This document shows, one piece after another, positions 48,357-56,613 of a DNA stretch of 64,000 nt; positions within the stretch are counted from its first letter, which is position 1, and each line of letters begins with the position of its first letter. Location: contig NZ_JAPDPC010000005.1 of NCBI RefSeq assembly GCF_026283945.1, positions 1 through 64,000 on the forward strand. The letters run 5' to 3'. Made by a program: the position numbers and the translations under genes. Source of the stretch: Dyella humicola (GTDB taxonomy: Bacteria; Pseudomonadota; Gammaproteobacteria; Xanthomonadales; Rhodanobacteraceae). A model generated the notes under the pieces. The model searched no databases and was not told the DNA's origin. It saw nothing but the letters and a program-made list of their open reading frames with translations.

Positions 48357-49754
48357 TCATGCGCGTGCACCCTGAACGGTGCGGATTAACTCCTGCAAAG
48401 GCAGTCGCAGCTGGAACATGGTGCCCTCGCCGAGGTTGCTGTCGATCTTCACGCTGCCACGGGCATCGGTGACGATGTCGAATACCGCGGCAAGTCCAAG
48501 ACCTGTGCCATAACCCCATGGCTTGGTCGTGTAGAAGGGCTCGAAAGCGCGCTGGCGGACCTCTTCGCTCATGCCGCCGCCGGTATCCTGCACTGCAAGC
48601 GTCAGCATCTTCTCACCTGCATCCTCAGCCAGCCTGATCCGGAATTCACCTCCCTGTGGCATGGCATCCGCGGCGTTTGCAGCCAGGTTAAGCAGCATCA
48701 ATTCAAACTGGCCTCGATCCATCCTGATATGAAGGCCGGCTCTCGGAGCTTCCAGCCGAAGGCTCGTGTTTGCGGCGAAGAACTGGCGCAGCATCGGCTG
48801 CAATTCATGCACCGCCATCGCGGCATCAAAGGTTTCGGATCGGACGACGTCCTTGCGCGCGAAGTTGAGCAATTTGCGACTGATGGAGAGCGCGCGCCGC
48901 GCCTGGAGCTCGATGTCCTCCATCGCCCCGATCAATGCAGGCATGCCGCGATCGGCAAGGCGATCACGATGCGCGGCATAGCCAAGCACCACGTTCAGTA
49001 CGTTATCGAAGTCGTGCGCCACGCCCGTGGCGATGCGGCCCACGGCCTCGAGCTTCTGGGCATGAATGAGATGATCCTGCGCCTTCTCGCGCATGACGAT
49101 CTCTTGCGCCAGGTTGGCATTGAGCTTTTCCAGTTCTCGCCCTCGCGATTGGGATTCGGTCAAGGCTGCGCGGAGGGGTGCCATGGTCTGGTCCACGATG
49201 ACGGCGATGAGCAGAAAAATCATGGCCCTCATCACCCGCACCGTTGCGAGGGGCACAAGGCTCGGCGCGTGAATGGCGAAGGCAGTCCAAAGTGCACCCA
49301 GGGTCATACACACCAGCAGCGCCAGATAGGTCATCCACAACGCTCGTCGGCCAAGGATTTGCCCAGCTAATGCGAGCACGAGCCAGGGGGTTGGATCGCC
49401 CGCAGGCTGCTCGACCCCAGGGGACATTTCGCCGGCCGCGAATGAGAAAAGGAGGGCGCTCAGCAATAGCAGGACAGCTTGGCGAAGATGTCCACGCCTT
49501 GTCAGGAAGAGGCCAGTCCATGCGGCTGCGGTTGTAAACGCATCCGTGCCCAGATCGAGAATCAGATCGATACTTGGTTCCCGGTGCATGGGAGCACCGA
49601 GTAACCTCGCGACGTAAACCGCCATTTTGAGCGCTGGCGCGATGACGCCGATAGTGGCGAACAAAAGCTGCATGAATGACGCGTAGTGCTGATCGATCGG
49701 ATCGGTAATCGGTGTGTTGTTCAGCCAATTGCGCAATCGGTGCCATATAACCAT
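48357..49754 (-). CDS. Membrane sensor histidine kinase
   Basis: A 465-residue kinase. About five hydrophobic segments (roughly 27-50, 75-85, 92-108, 123-160, 168-190) form an N-terminal membrane sensor, followed by a coiled linker. Next come the phospho-acceptor region VAHDFDNVLNVVLGYA (His247; most relatives read HDFNN) and a GHKL domain (NLAANAADAM, DTGGGMSEE, GTGLGLA). There is no receiver or PAS domain. The ATG at 49754 gives the natural membrane start. The stimulus is unknown. Confidence 0.88.
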   Translation of the reverse strand: MVIWHRLRNWLNNTPITDPIDQHYASFMQLLFATIGVIAPALKMAVYVARLLGAPMHREPSIDLILDLGTDAFTTAAAWTGLFLTRRGHLRQAVLLLLSALLFSFAAGEMSPGVEQPAGDPTPWLVLALAGQILGRRALWMTYLALLVCMTLGALWTAFAIHAPSLVPLATVRVMRAMIFLLIAVIVDQTMAPLRAALTESQSRGRELEKLNANLAQEIVMREKAQDHLIHAQKLEAVGRIATGVAHDFDNVLNVVLGYAAHRDRLADRGMPALIGAMEDIELQARRALSISRKLLNFARKDVVRSETFDAAMAVHELQPMLRQFFAANTSLRLEAPRAGLHIRMDRGQFELMLLNLAANAADAMPQGGEFRIRLAEDAGEKMLTLAVQDTGGGMSEEVRQRAFEPFYTTKPWGYGTGLGLAAVFDIVTDARGSVKIDSNLGEGTMFQLRLPLQELIRTVQGARA

Positions 49755-50463
49755 CTCAGTACTCTTTGCGTCGAAGCGCGGCTTCCCGGGAGGTCGATGC
49801 TTCTCAACTAGAGACCTCGCCGCCCCCACCCTGATGGGGGGTATGGCCAAGCAGGAAGGTTGGGCCCGCCTGAAGCAGGCCATCGCAACCACGTTCATCC
49901 GGGTCTATCCGCCAATCCGAGGCGGGTTCCTGGCGCTCTCGCCGGGTGCTAGCGGGCGAGATGACCCGTGTCATCGGCGCAACTTCTTGCATGACGGAGG
50001 GCTTGGCTGTCGCATTAATCCCGCTGCATAAGGGCGTTGCATGCAGCCCTACGCCCTGCTGCAAGCACCCGTTCCCACGTTGCCTGCGAGGCCGCATGGC
50101 GGTCCTGGAATCAAAGTCTGCTGCCATTCGAAGGGGCGCCCCAGACCATGGAACACGGGGGGGCACACCTACGCTGACAGGCAGCCGCGGCGGCAAGGTG
50201 CAGTGTCCGGCTTGGGTCGGAAGCGGACCTCACTGTGCGGTAACCGACACCGCAACGACCCGGCTCACTCTGTTGCGAATTGCGACTTGGAAACAACCCG
50301 CCATCGCGCGAGTAGCCGAAAACCGATCAGCCAAGAACGTGGTTGTAGTTACGTTCGACGACGCAGAGCCCGCATTTGTAAGGTAGGGAACAGAATTTGG
50401 GAAGACGTGACCGCATCATGTCCATACAAAACCGCCTGCAAGAGAGGCGTGGAGGGCATGAAA
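49755..50463. other. 709-bp region without a supported gene
   Basis: No frame has both a start signal and convincing composition. The right half carries the repeat copy at 50201-50230. It should also contain the promoters for the divergent kinase and secreted-protein genes. Confidence 0.4.
50201..50230. repeat. Dispersed GGGTCGGAAGC palindrome, copy
   Basis: GTCCGGCTT (50205-50213) and AAGCGGAC flank the core gggtcgg, forming an imperfect palindrome. The same core occurs at 51399, and parts of it at 40411 and 52546. Confidence 0.6.
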
Positions 50464-51237
50464 ATGCGCGTGTACAGCATCCTGGTTTCTTGTCTCGTGG
50501 CCATCTCGGCACACGCCACCGAGCGGATCTTTGTTCCCGTCCCGACAGAGGGGCAACAGGTGAGGTATGCCAATGGCGCTGCCTACCTTGCTACCCAGAC
50601 GAGCAGCGCGGCGCTGCAGATTGCGTACGTCCCCAACGACTCAAAATCGGCACTCCTATTTGTCGGCGTGACGAATCTGAGCCAGGCATCTTTCAACTTT
50701 ACTGAAACATCCATCACGGCAAGCTCCAATGGGGCGCCCCTCCCCGTCATGTCATACAGGGATCGAATAGCAGAGCTCAAAAAGCAAGAACGCTGGTCGG
50801 GCATCGGCGCCGCCTTTGCAATGGCTGCGAACAACATGAATGCCAACAATGCGGGGCACGAGAGTAGCTATGGCACCTACAGTGGGACCGCAACCGCATC
50901 GGCTTATGGGCCCGCAGGTACCGTCCGCGCCACTGCCAACTCCACTGGCACCTACTACGGCAGCAATTACAACGCGACTGCGGCAGAAATGGCAAAAGAA
51001 AATGCCAACGCCCAGAACCAGGCCATAGCTCAACAGCAGCAGGCGAACATCGACTATGCGCACAAGAGCCTTGAGGACAGGGCGCTCAAGGCAAATACCA
51101 TTGACCCCAGCCAATCGCTGGCGGGCGATGTGAAGTTTTCTCTCCCAAAACGGGACAAGTCGAAGCCCGCGGAATTCAGCGCCGTCGTCGACCTTGCAGG
51201 GCAACCGGTTACGGTTCTATTTCGAGAGCAGCAGTAG
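50464..51237 (+). CDS. Exported protein of unknown function
   Basis: A 257-residue protein with a signal peptide (1-18, ending SAHA). The central part (about 105-160) is rich in Ala, Asn, Gly, Ser, Thr and Tyr (NNMNANNAGHESSYGTYSG), likely disordered. A Gln/Ala-rich helix follows (about 165-195). The first 90 residues look beta-rich. GGAGG is 8 nt before the ATG at 50464. No family is recognised; an envelope or matrix role is a guess. Confidence 0.68.
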   Translation: MRVYSILVSCLVAISAHATERIFVPVPTEGQQVRYANGAAYLATQTSSAALQIAYVPNDSKSALLFVGVTNLSQASFNFTETSITASSNGAPLPVMSYRDRIAELKKQERWSGIGAAFAMAANNMNANNAGHESSYGTYSGTATASAYGPAGTVRATANSTGTYYGSNYNATAAEMAKENANAQNQAIAQQQQANIDYAHKSLEDRALKANTIDPSQSLAGDVKFSLPKRDKSKPAEFSAVVDLAGQPVTVLFREQQ

Positions 51238-51578
51238 CCGCCAGATACCAACGAACTGCTCACACAAAGCCACGGTCACTACCCACTAACACCGGCATCA
51301 TTGCGTGCCTGCGCCATGCGAAGCGCACAGAAGGCCCACCTCGCACGCAATCGCCGGATGGGATTCATGCCAATGAGCACTGCATCTAAGGTCAGCTATG
51401 GGTCGGAAGCAGACCTTATCACGGTGCCGGAAACGCCCGGCCATCAAGTAGCGGGACGTCCCAGGAGTAGCCACTCGACGCGGACGCTCCGTAGTGGCAA
51501 TGTTTGCGCAAGGCCGGGGACGCACCCCGGCTTTGCGCTGCCGAGGGATCCGCGCTGGGTCCGCTGGGGAGGGTGTGC
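51238..51578. other. 341-bp region without a gene, holding a repeat copy
   Basis: No supported frame. Contains the palindrome at 51387-51418. No clear terminator follows the upstream gene. Confidence 0.4.
51387..51418. repeat. Dispersed GGGTCGGAAGC palindrome, best copy
   Basis: TAAGGTCAGCT and AGCAGACCTTA (10 of 11 pairing) flank the core atgggtcgga. This is the most symmetrical of the copies in the window. Confidence 0.65.
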
Positions 51579-52343
51579 ATGGCACAGCATCTGCTGATCT
51601 TCCTGTTCATCTTCATCAGCGTGTGCAGCTGTGCGCTGATTGGCATGCATGTGCGCACCCGCCTGCCCGATCGCCACCTCGATGAAGAGTCGGCCACCGC
51701 GATCAAACTTGTCACCGGTCTTATCGCCACGATCGTCGCGCTGGTGCTGAGCCTGTTGATATCCTCCGCCAAGAGCTCCTTCGACACGGTCAGTGGCGAA
51801 GTAAAGCGCAACGCGGTCGACATCATTCGCCTGGATCGCACGTTGGCGCAATACGGGCCCGAGGTGCAGCCACTGCGCCAGGAGCTCATGCTCAACTACG
51901 GCGTCTGGATCGACATGGTTGCCTCCGGCAATCCGATCACGCTTGAGGCGATGGACAGTCCACAGGTGCGCAACGTAGGCAGCGATTTTCACCGCCGGCT
52001 GGCGGAACTGACGCCAACCAGCGCGAACCAGCGGCAGCTGCAGCAGCACGCACTGGAAATTTCCGACGAAGTATTCGCTGAGCGCTGGCTGGCCTTTATA
52101 CAAAACAGCGGCACCATTCCGCTGAGCCTGCTGATAGCGCTGGTTTCGTGGCTGTGCGTGATCTTCGGCACCTTCGGCTTGCTCGCCCCCCGCAACAGCA
52201 CGGTGATGTTCTTTTTCCTGTTGTGCGCGTTGTCTGCGTCGGGCGCCATCTTCGTGATTCTGGAGATGAATACTCCGCTCACCGGCATCGTCCGAGTGTC
52301 GGTGACGCCGATGCGCGAGGCATTCTCGCATTTGAAGCAGTGA
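51579..52343 (+). CDS. Membrane protein with DUF4239 (bestrophin-like) character
   Basis: A 254-residue protein with membrane segments at about 3-22, 45-65, 181-203 and 212-232; a soluble helical stretch (about 70-175) lies between the two pairs. This 2+2 layout and length fit the DUF4239/bestrophin-like family. GGAGGG precedes the ATG at 51579; a longer reading from 51504 has no such signal. The molecular function is unknown. Confidence 0.7.
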   Translation: MAQHLLIFLFIFISVCSCALIGMHVRTRLPDRHLDEESATAIKLVTGLIATIVALVLSLLISSAKSSFDTVSGEVKRNAVDIIRLDRTLAQYGPEVQPLRQELMLNYGVWIDMVASGNPITLEAMDSPQVRNVGSDFHRRLAELTPTSANQRQLQQHALEISDEVFAERWLAFIQNSGTIPLSLLIALVSWLCVIFGTFGLLAPRNSTVMFFFLLCALSASGAIFVILEMNTPLTGIVRVSVTPMREAFSHLKQ

Positions 52344-52545
52344 CGGCTCGTGCAGATCGGCGGATGCCGCGCAGCTGCAAGGGCAATGGGTAGCTGGCCA
52401 TTTCGGATGATTGATCAAAAGGCCAAAGGACGACCTTATGTTTGATCGGCTTCTGGCATATCTGAGGAATGACCCCGCACGGGCCACGCGCTGCAAACTT
52501 GGCTGGCATACGAGGCCAATCGGTGTGGGCTTCGATGCTTGCGCC

Positions 52546-52564
52546 CTCGGAAGCGGACATTCCC
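52546..52564. repeat. Dispersed repeat, partial copy
   Basis: CTCGGAAGCGGACATTCCC shares GGAAGCGGAC with the copy at 50201-50230. Only the right half of the palindrome is recognisable. Confidence 0.4.
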
Positions 52565-52715
52565 AGCTTCGTGATTCTGCGCTCCGGTTGCACTGGTCTC
52601 AATCGTTCAAAACGGATGTCTAGGGTGAGGAGTGCACCGCGTGCCGAAACCTCGCTGACTGCTTCGCCTAAGGTCAGCGACTCGGTGTCAACGTCATTCA
52701 ATGCATTCGTATGTG

Positions 52716-52804
52716 TGGAACCCCAGAAGACTTTCGCCCAAGTGCGGCGCGCCGTGCTCATAACGCGGTACGCCGCGGAGCGATCATCGGACTCTGGGGT
52801 TCCA
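52716..52804. repeat. 12-bp perfect inverted repeats enclosing 65 bp
   Basis: TGGAACCCCAGA (52716-52727) and TCTGGGGTTCCA (52793-52804) are exact reverse complements. The right arm ends one base before the stop codon of the small minus-strand gene. The layout resembles the ends of a very small non-autonomous element; no target-site duplication is obvious. Confidence 0.55.
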
Positions 52805-52805
52805 C

Positions 52806-53132
52806 CTATGGCTCACGCCTGAGCAGCTCGGCGTATTGGCCGAGAAGCCGGATCGCAGCAATCAGGTTCTCCGCGCAACCCTGCGCAAGCGGCCACTGGC
52901 CAGGCCGCATGGAATTTCCACGGGCATGAGCCTTGCGAGCCACTTCGCTCTCGACGACCAAGGCGGTGATTTCGTTCATCGCCTCCTGGATGGACGCCAA
53001 CTTCAGCGCAACCTGTTGCCGCGATTTCCCGGCCGTGTCCGCAGAACGACGCGGACGACCGAGCGTTCGGGTGGATATGCCGCCAGGGGGATTCGGCGGG
53101 CGAGCGAGTGCCGTATGATCTGTTGCAGCCAT
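52806..53132 (-). CDS. Small protein of unknown function
   Basis: A 108-residue protein. The N-terminal third is basic and Pro/Gly/Arg-rich (PPNPPGGISTRTLGRPRRSA), and the rest is helical (SRQQVALKLASIQEAMNEIT; ENLIAAIRLLGQYAELLR). ATG at 53132 has AGGAG at ideal spacing, the main reason to accept it. Nothing on either side within 450 bp looks like a partner. No family is recognised. Confidence 0.6.
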   Translation of the reverse strand: MAATDHTALARPPNPPGGISTRTLGRPRRSADTAGKSRQQVALKLASIQEAMNEITALVVESEVARKAHARGNSMRPGQWPLAQGCAENLIAAIRLLGQYAELLRREP

Positions 53133-53599
53133 GATCAACTCCTCAGTAGTTGGTGATGGTCAGCGGGTCGTATGGGTTGCCTCCCATGCGATCCGCGCTA
53201 CTTCACTGCATCACTGCAATGGTCACCGACGTAGCCCAGCAAGGACGGCGTGGGTGACGGGGCGAAAGTAGCAAATGCGCAAGGTGGGATTTGTAGGGGC
53301 TCGCTGCAATGTTGTGTGCGGCGATCGCTGCACTCGTTACCGAATGGCCCTGCACGAGTCCCTACGACGTTGCACTTGCAGGGTGAATGCGCCAAACACC
53401 GCGATGACTGGCGAGTGTTTGGGAAACGGCCGGGGCCGTGAACACGATATGGATCGACGACGCGCTCTGATGCGTTCCTCGCGCTGCGCAAAATAAGACG
53501 GCCATGGCCAGGGCTATGTGCCCCTAGGCAACGATCCCGAGCCCCATGCATTGGCAGCCGTCAATTGACGCGGGATAGTTACCAATTGACAATAGTTGT
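53133..53599. other. 467-bp region upstream of the DHA2 pump
   Basis: No supported gene. It contains a REP-like inverted pair (53292-53366), a perfect CGTCAATTGACG palindrome (53559-53570) and the pump promoter/operator. Confidence 0.45.
53292..53366. repeat. REP-like inverted pair, second copy type
   Basis: TGTAGGGGCTCGCTGCA (53292-53308) and TGCACGAGTCCCTACG (53351-53366) pair imperfectly across 42 bp. The outer TGTAGG(G/A)GC resembles the ends of the pair at 26404-26485. Confidence 0.5.
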
Positions 53600-53611
53600 A
53601 TGAATACAACT
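53565..53611 (+). promoter_or_regulatory. Promoter and MarR-type operator of the pump operon
   Basis: TTGACG (53565-53570), a 17-bp spacer and GACAAT (53588-53593) put the transcript start at about 53600, the A of the ATG, so the mRNA may be leaderless. The palindrome AGTTGTATGAATACAACT (53594-53611) has 8-bp perfect arms and covers the start codon, fitting an operator for the MarR encoded downstream. Confidence 0.65.
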
Positions 53612-55042
53612 GTTATCGATAAGAGACGGGCTGAGACCCATCCCAACCTTATTCTCGGTATTTGCTGCCTTAGCCTGCTGATGGTTGCGATGGACGCCAC
53701 CATCGTCAACGTCGCGCTGCCCTCGATTCGTCACGATCTGGGCGCGTCGATCTCAGGACTGCAGTGGGTGATCGATGCCTACACCATGGTGGTGGCGAGC
53801 CTGCTGATGCTGGCCGGGTCGATGGCCGACCGCTTCGGGCGTCGCCGCGTGTTCCAGTCCGGCATGGCGCTGTTCATGCTGGGCTCGCTGCTGTGCAGCG
53901 TGGCCCCGGGCATCCAGGGCCTGGTGGCATTTCGCATTCTGCAGGCGCTGGGGGCGACCATGCTCAATCCGGTCGCCATGTCGATCATTGCCAATACCTT
54001 CCACGAACCAAAAGCGCGCGCACGCGCCATCGGCATCTGGGGTGCGGTTGCTGGGGTATCGATGGCGCTGGGCCCGGTGATCGGCGGCGCGCTTACCGAA
54101 AGCATCGGCTGGCGCTCGATCTTCTGGGTGAATTTGCCGGTGGGTGCTGCGGCCATGCTGCTGGCCGCCCGTTACATTCCAGAGTCCAAGGCACGGCATC
54201 CGCGGCGCGTCGATCCGCTCGGGCAACTGTTGGTATTCGTGATCCTGGCCGCGGTGACTTATGCGGTGATCGAAGGTCCCCATGCCGGTTGGAGCTCGAC
54301 GACGATCATCGGCCTGTTCGCCGCTGCCGCGCTCGCGCTGATCGCCTTGCTTATCTACGAACCGCGGCGTCACGAACCGCTGATCGATGTGCGGTTCTTT
54401 CGCAGTGCACCTTTCAGCAGCGCGACCTTGATTGCCGTATGCAGCTTCTCGGCGTTCTCCGGCTTCCTGTTCCTCAATGCGCTGTACTTGCAGGAAGTGC
54501 GCGGTCTGTCAGCCTTCCATACGGGTTTGTGCACGTTGCCGCTCGCGCTGGCCACGATGCTTTGCTCGCCGCTTTCAGGGCGTCTGGTCGGCATCTACGG
54601 CACACGCCCGTCCCTGCTGGCTTCCGGCGCAGCCACCGTGGTCAGCGCGCTGATGATGACCCAGCTGACGGCTACGACTCCGCTGCCGTTGTTGATGCTG
54701 ACGTATGTGATCTTTGGCGTGGGTTTCGGCATGGTGAACGCGCCCATTACCAATACGGCCGTGTCCGGCATGCCCAAGGCGCAGGCGGGTGTCGCCGCGG
54801 CGATCGCCTCCACCAGCCGGCAGATCGGCGCCTCGCTCGGCGTGGCGCTTGCGGGCACCATCCTGGGCGCGCATGTGCATGACGGCTTCGCCGAGGCCAC
54901 GCATCCGTTCTGGTGGTTGATCACCGGCGGGGGCGTTGTCGTATTGCTGCTGGCGTGGTTGTCCAACACGGGCTGGGCGCGTGACACCACCCGCCATGCT
55001 GCGCACTTGCTGGAGGAATCAGCTGCTGGAGCGACGGCATGA
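53600..55042 (+). CDS. DHA2 family (EmrB/QacA-type) MFS efflux transporter
   Basis: A 480-residue proton-driven drug exporter with about 14 membrane segments. Motif D1 appears as LLMVAMDATIVNVALP in TM1, motif A as GSMADRFGRRRVF, and motif C as GAVAGVSMALGPVIGG. The ATG at 53600 sits inside a palindromic operator and has no Shine-Dalgarno. It overlaps the marR start by 4 bp (ATGA). The substrate is unknown; a link to the peptide methyltransferase 0.5 kb downstream is possible but only by position. Confidence 0.92.
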   Translation: MNTTVIDKRRAETHPNLILGICCLSLLMVAMDATIVNVALPSIRHDLGASISGLQWVIDAYTMVVASLLMLAGSMADRFGRRRVFQSGMALFMLGSLLCSVAPGIQGLVAFRILQALGATMLNPVAMSIIANTFHEPKARARAIGIWGAVAGVSMALGPVIGGALTESIGWRSIFWVNLPVGAAAMLLAARYIPESKARHPRRVDPLGQLLVFVILAAVTYAVIEGPHAGWSSTTIIGLFAAAALALIALLIYEPRRHEPLIDVRFFRSAPFSSATLIAVCSFSAFSGFLFLNALYLQEVRGLSAFHTGLCTLPLALATMLCSPLSGRLVGIYGTRPSLLASGAATVVSALMMTQLTATTPLPLLMLTYVIFGVGFGMVNAPITNTAVSGMPKAQAGVAAAIASTSRQIGASLGVALAGTILGAHVHDGFAEATHPFWWLITGGGVVVLLLAWLSNTGWARDTTRHAAHLLEESAAGATA

Positions 55043-55476
55043 CTGGCCGCGCCAACAGCGGCAGCGAGGCCGATCGCATCTGGCAGATGCTGGTCGACCT
55101 GGTGTGGGAGACCCGTGGCGAATGGCGCCGAAAGGTCAGCGAAGCCACCGCCCTTCCGTTCAGTCGTGTGCGCATCCTGTGGCGGCTGGTCGATGAGCCG
55201 AAGACCTTGACGCAGCTGGCGGTGAGCAGCAGTGATGCGCCCGCCACCACCGTCGCCGTCAACGATCTTGAGGATCGTGGCCTGGTTGAGCGCCATCCCC
55301 ACCCGGACAATCGGCGCGCGAAACTGGTGTCGCTTACGCCAGCGGGGCGGCGACTGATCGAATCGGCGCGCCGCACCGTGCGCGACGACGCGCCGCCAGC
55401 CGTACAGCAACTTTCCAAGACCGACCTCGCCCATCTTCGTCGGATCCTGGAGCGGGTAAGCAGCAGCGAGCGCTAA
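55039..55476 (+). CDS. MarR family regulator
   Basis: A 145-residue winged-helix regulator: LTQLAVSSSDAPATTVAVNDLEDRGLVERHPHPDNRRAKLVSLT is covered by residues 55-100, with the DNRRAK wing typical of MarR. It is translationally coupled to the pump (ATGA overlap) and probably represses the operon through the palindrome at 53594-53611, released by the pump substrate. Confidence 0.9.
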   Translation: MTGRANSGSEADRIWQMLVDLVWETRGEWRRKVSEATALPFSRVRILWRLVDEPKTLTQLAVSSSDAPATTVAVNDLEDRGLVERHPHPDNRRAKLVSLTPAGRRLIESARRTVRDDAPPAVQQLSKTDLAHLRRILERVSSSER

Positions 55477-55583
55477 GGAGTGGAACCGGGTCCTGAGGCA
55501 CCGTCTTTCCTGCGACGTGGCGAAGCTTGCTTGCGTACCGGCATCGCCGTTGCCGGCCCCGGGTGTTGCCCTATGATCAAGGG

Positions 55584-56420
55584 ATGAACACACCCACCCT
55601 GCTTCCTCCGACCAACGCGCGCGCCGGCAGCCTGGCCTGCGTCGGCATCGGCATGACCCTTGGCTCCCATCTGACGCCGCTGGCACGCAGCCATATCGAG
55701 CAGGCGGACGTGGTCTTCGCGGGGCTCTCCGATAGCCTCGTAGAGATGTGGCTGCAACGCATGCATCCCGATGTGCGCAGCCTGCAGTCCTACTACCGCG
55801 AGGGCAAGTCGCGGATGAAGACCTACCGGCAATGGGTCGAGCTGATGATGACCGAGGTGCGTGCCGGCAAACGCGTTTGCGGCGTGTTCTACGGCCACCC
55901 CGGCATCTTCGCGTGGTCGCCGCACAAGGTCATTGAGGTCGCCCGGGCCGAGGGATTCGCTGCGCATATGGAGCCAGGCATTTCCGCCGAGGACTGTCTC
56001 TACGCCGACCTGGGCATCGACCCCGGCCACTTCGGCTGCCAGCACTTCGAGGCCAGCCAGCTGCTTTTCTATGAGCGGCGCATCGACCCCACGGGATATC
56101 TGGTGCTATGGCAGGTCGGGCTGGTCGGCGATCGATCGCTGGCGCGCTTCCAGACCGGGCCGGCGTACCGGCAGGTGCTGGTGGACCTGCTGAGCCGCGA
56201 TTACCCGCTTGACCATGAGGTGATCATCTACCGCGGGGCAACGCTGCCGATCGAGAAGCCGCGCATCCAGCGCCTGGCCCTGCGCGATCTGCCCCATGCC
56301 CGGATGACGGCCGAGGAAACCGTGGTGTTGCCGCCAGCCGAAGCCTTGAAGCGGAACCTCGTCATGCAAGAGCGATTGGAGGCATTGGACAAGCTATACC
56401 AAGCGGGCGCCCTGGCTTGA
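55584..56420 (+). CDS. Split borosin-type peptide alpha-N-methyltransferase (tetrapyrrole methylase fold)
   Basis: A 278-residue SAM-dependent methyltransferase. It opens with ACVGIGMTLGSHLTPLARSH (SAM loop) and has GVFYGHPGIFAWSPHKVI, PGISAEDCLYADLGIDP and VLWQVG, the signatures of the OphMA/SonM borosin branch rather than of cobalamin or DphB enzymes. The residues known to be catalytic in OphMA (Tyr66, Arg72, Tyr76, Tyr98) correspond to Y71, R77, Y81 and Y103 here, at identical spacing. Unlike fungal OphMA it has no fused C-terminal core peptide, so the substrate should be a separate protein; the 92-residue protein 193 bp downstream is the candidate. Start ATG 55584 follows AAGGG. Confidence 0.88.
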   Translation: MNTPTLLPPTNARAGSLACVGIGMTLGSHLTPLARSHIEQADVVFAGLSDSLVEMWLQRMHPDVRSLQSYYREGKSRMKTYRQWVELMMTEVRAGKRVCGVFYGHPGIFAWSPHKVIEVARAEGFAAHMEPGISAEDCLYADLGIDPGHFGCQHFEASQLLFYERRIDPTGYLVLWQVGLVGDRSLARFQTGPAYRQVLVDLLSRDYPLDHEVIIYRGATLPIEKPRIQRLALRDLPHARMTAEETVVLPPAEALKRNLVMQERLEALDKLYQAGALA

Positions 56421-56613
56421 GGGGAACCCGATGGCGGCGCGATCCTTCAGCATCGCCCGTGTTGGGAATAACAGGCCCCGATCACGCCCTGCGCCATCAA
56501 GTAAGTGCCGATGACGGCCGACATCCTGCTCTATGAAGGTGATGACCGCGCGGCGCCGTCGTGCTAGAACCATCAAGCGGTTGCACGACGATCGCGGGAA
56601 ACAGGGGGAACAC

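Larger units (their letters stand above)
52344..52805. other. 462-bp gene-poor region with possible gene remnant
   Basis: A minus-strand frame starting at 52761 has protein-like composition for its first 75 codons (MSTARRTWAKVFWGSTHTNA), then degrades, and it lacks a ribosome site. It may be a decayed gene. The region also holds a partial GGAAGCGGACATT repeat and a 12-bp inverted repeat. Confidence 0.35.

Noticed and set aside
49804-50196. 130-codon minus-strand frame with a stretch (SDWRIDPDE) recalling the nearby response regulator
   Set aside because: The likeness is limited to a few residues and the rest does not follow; no start signal. Not enough for a pseudogene call.
52279-52761. 160-codon minus-strand frame
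   Set aside because: The first half looks protein-like but there is no ribosome site and the second half overlaps the end of the DUF4239 gene antisense; mentioned only as a possible remnant.
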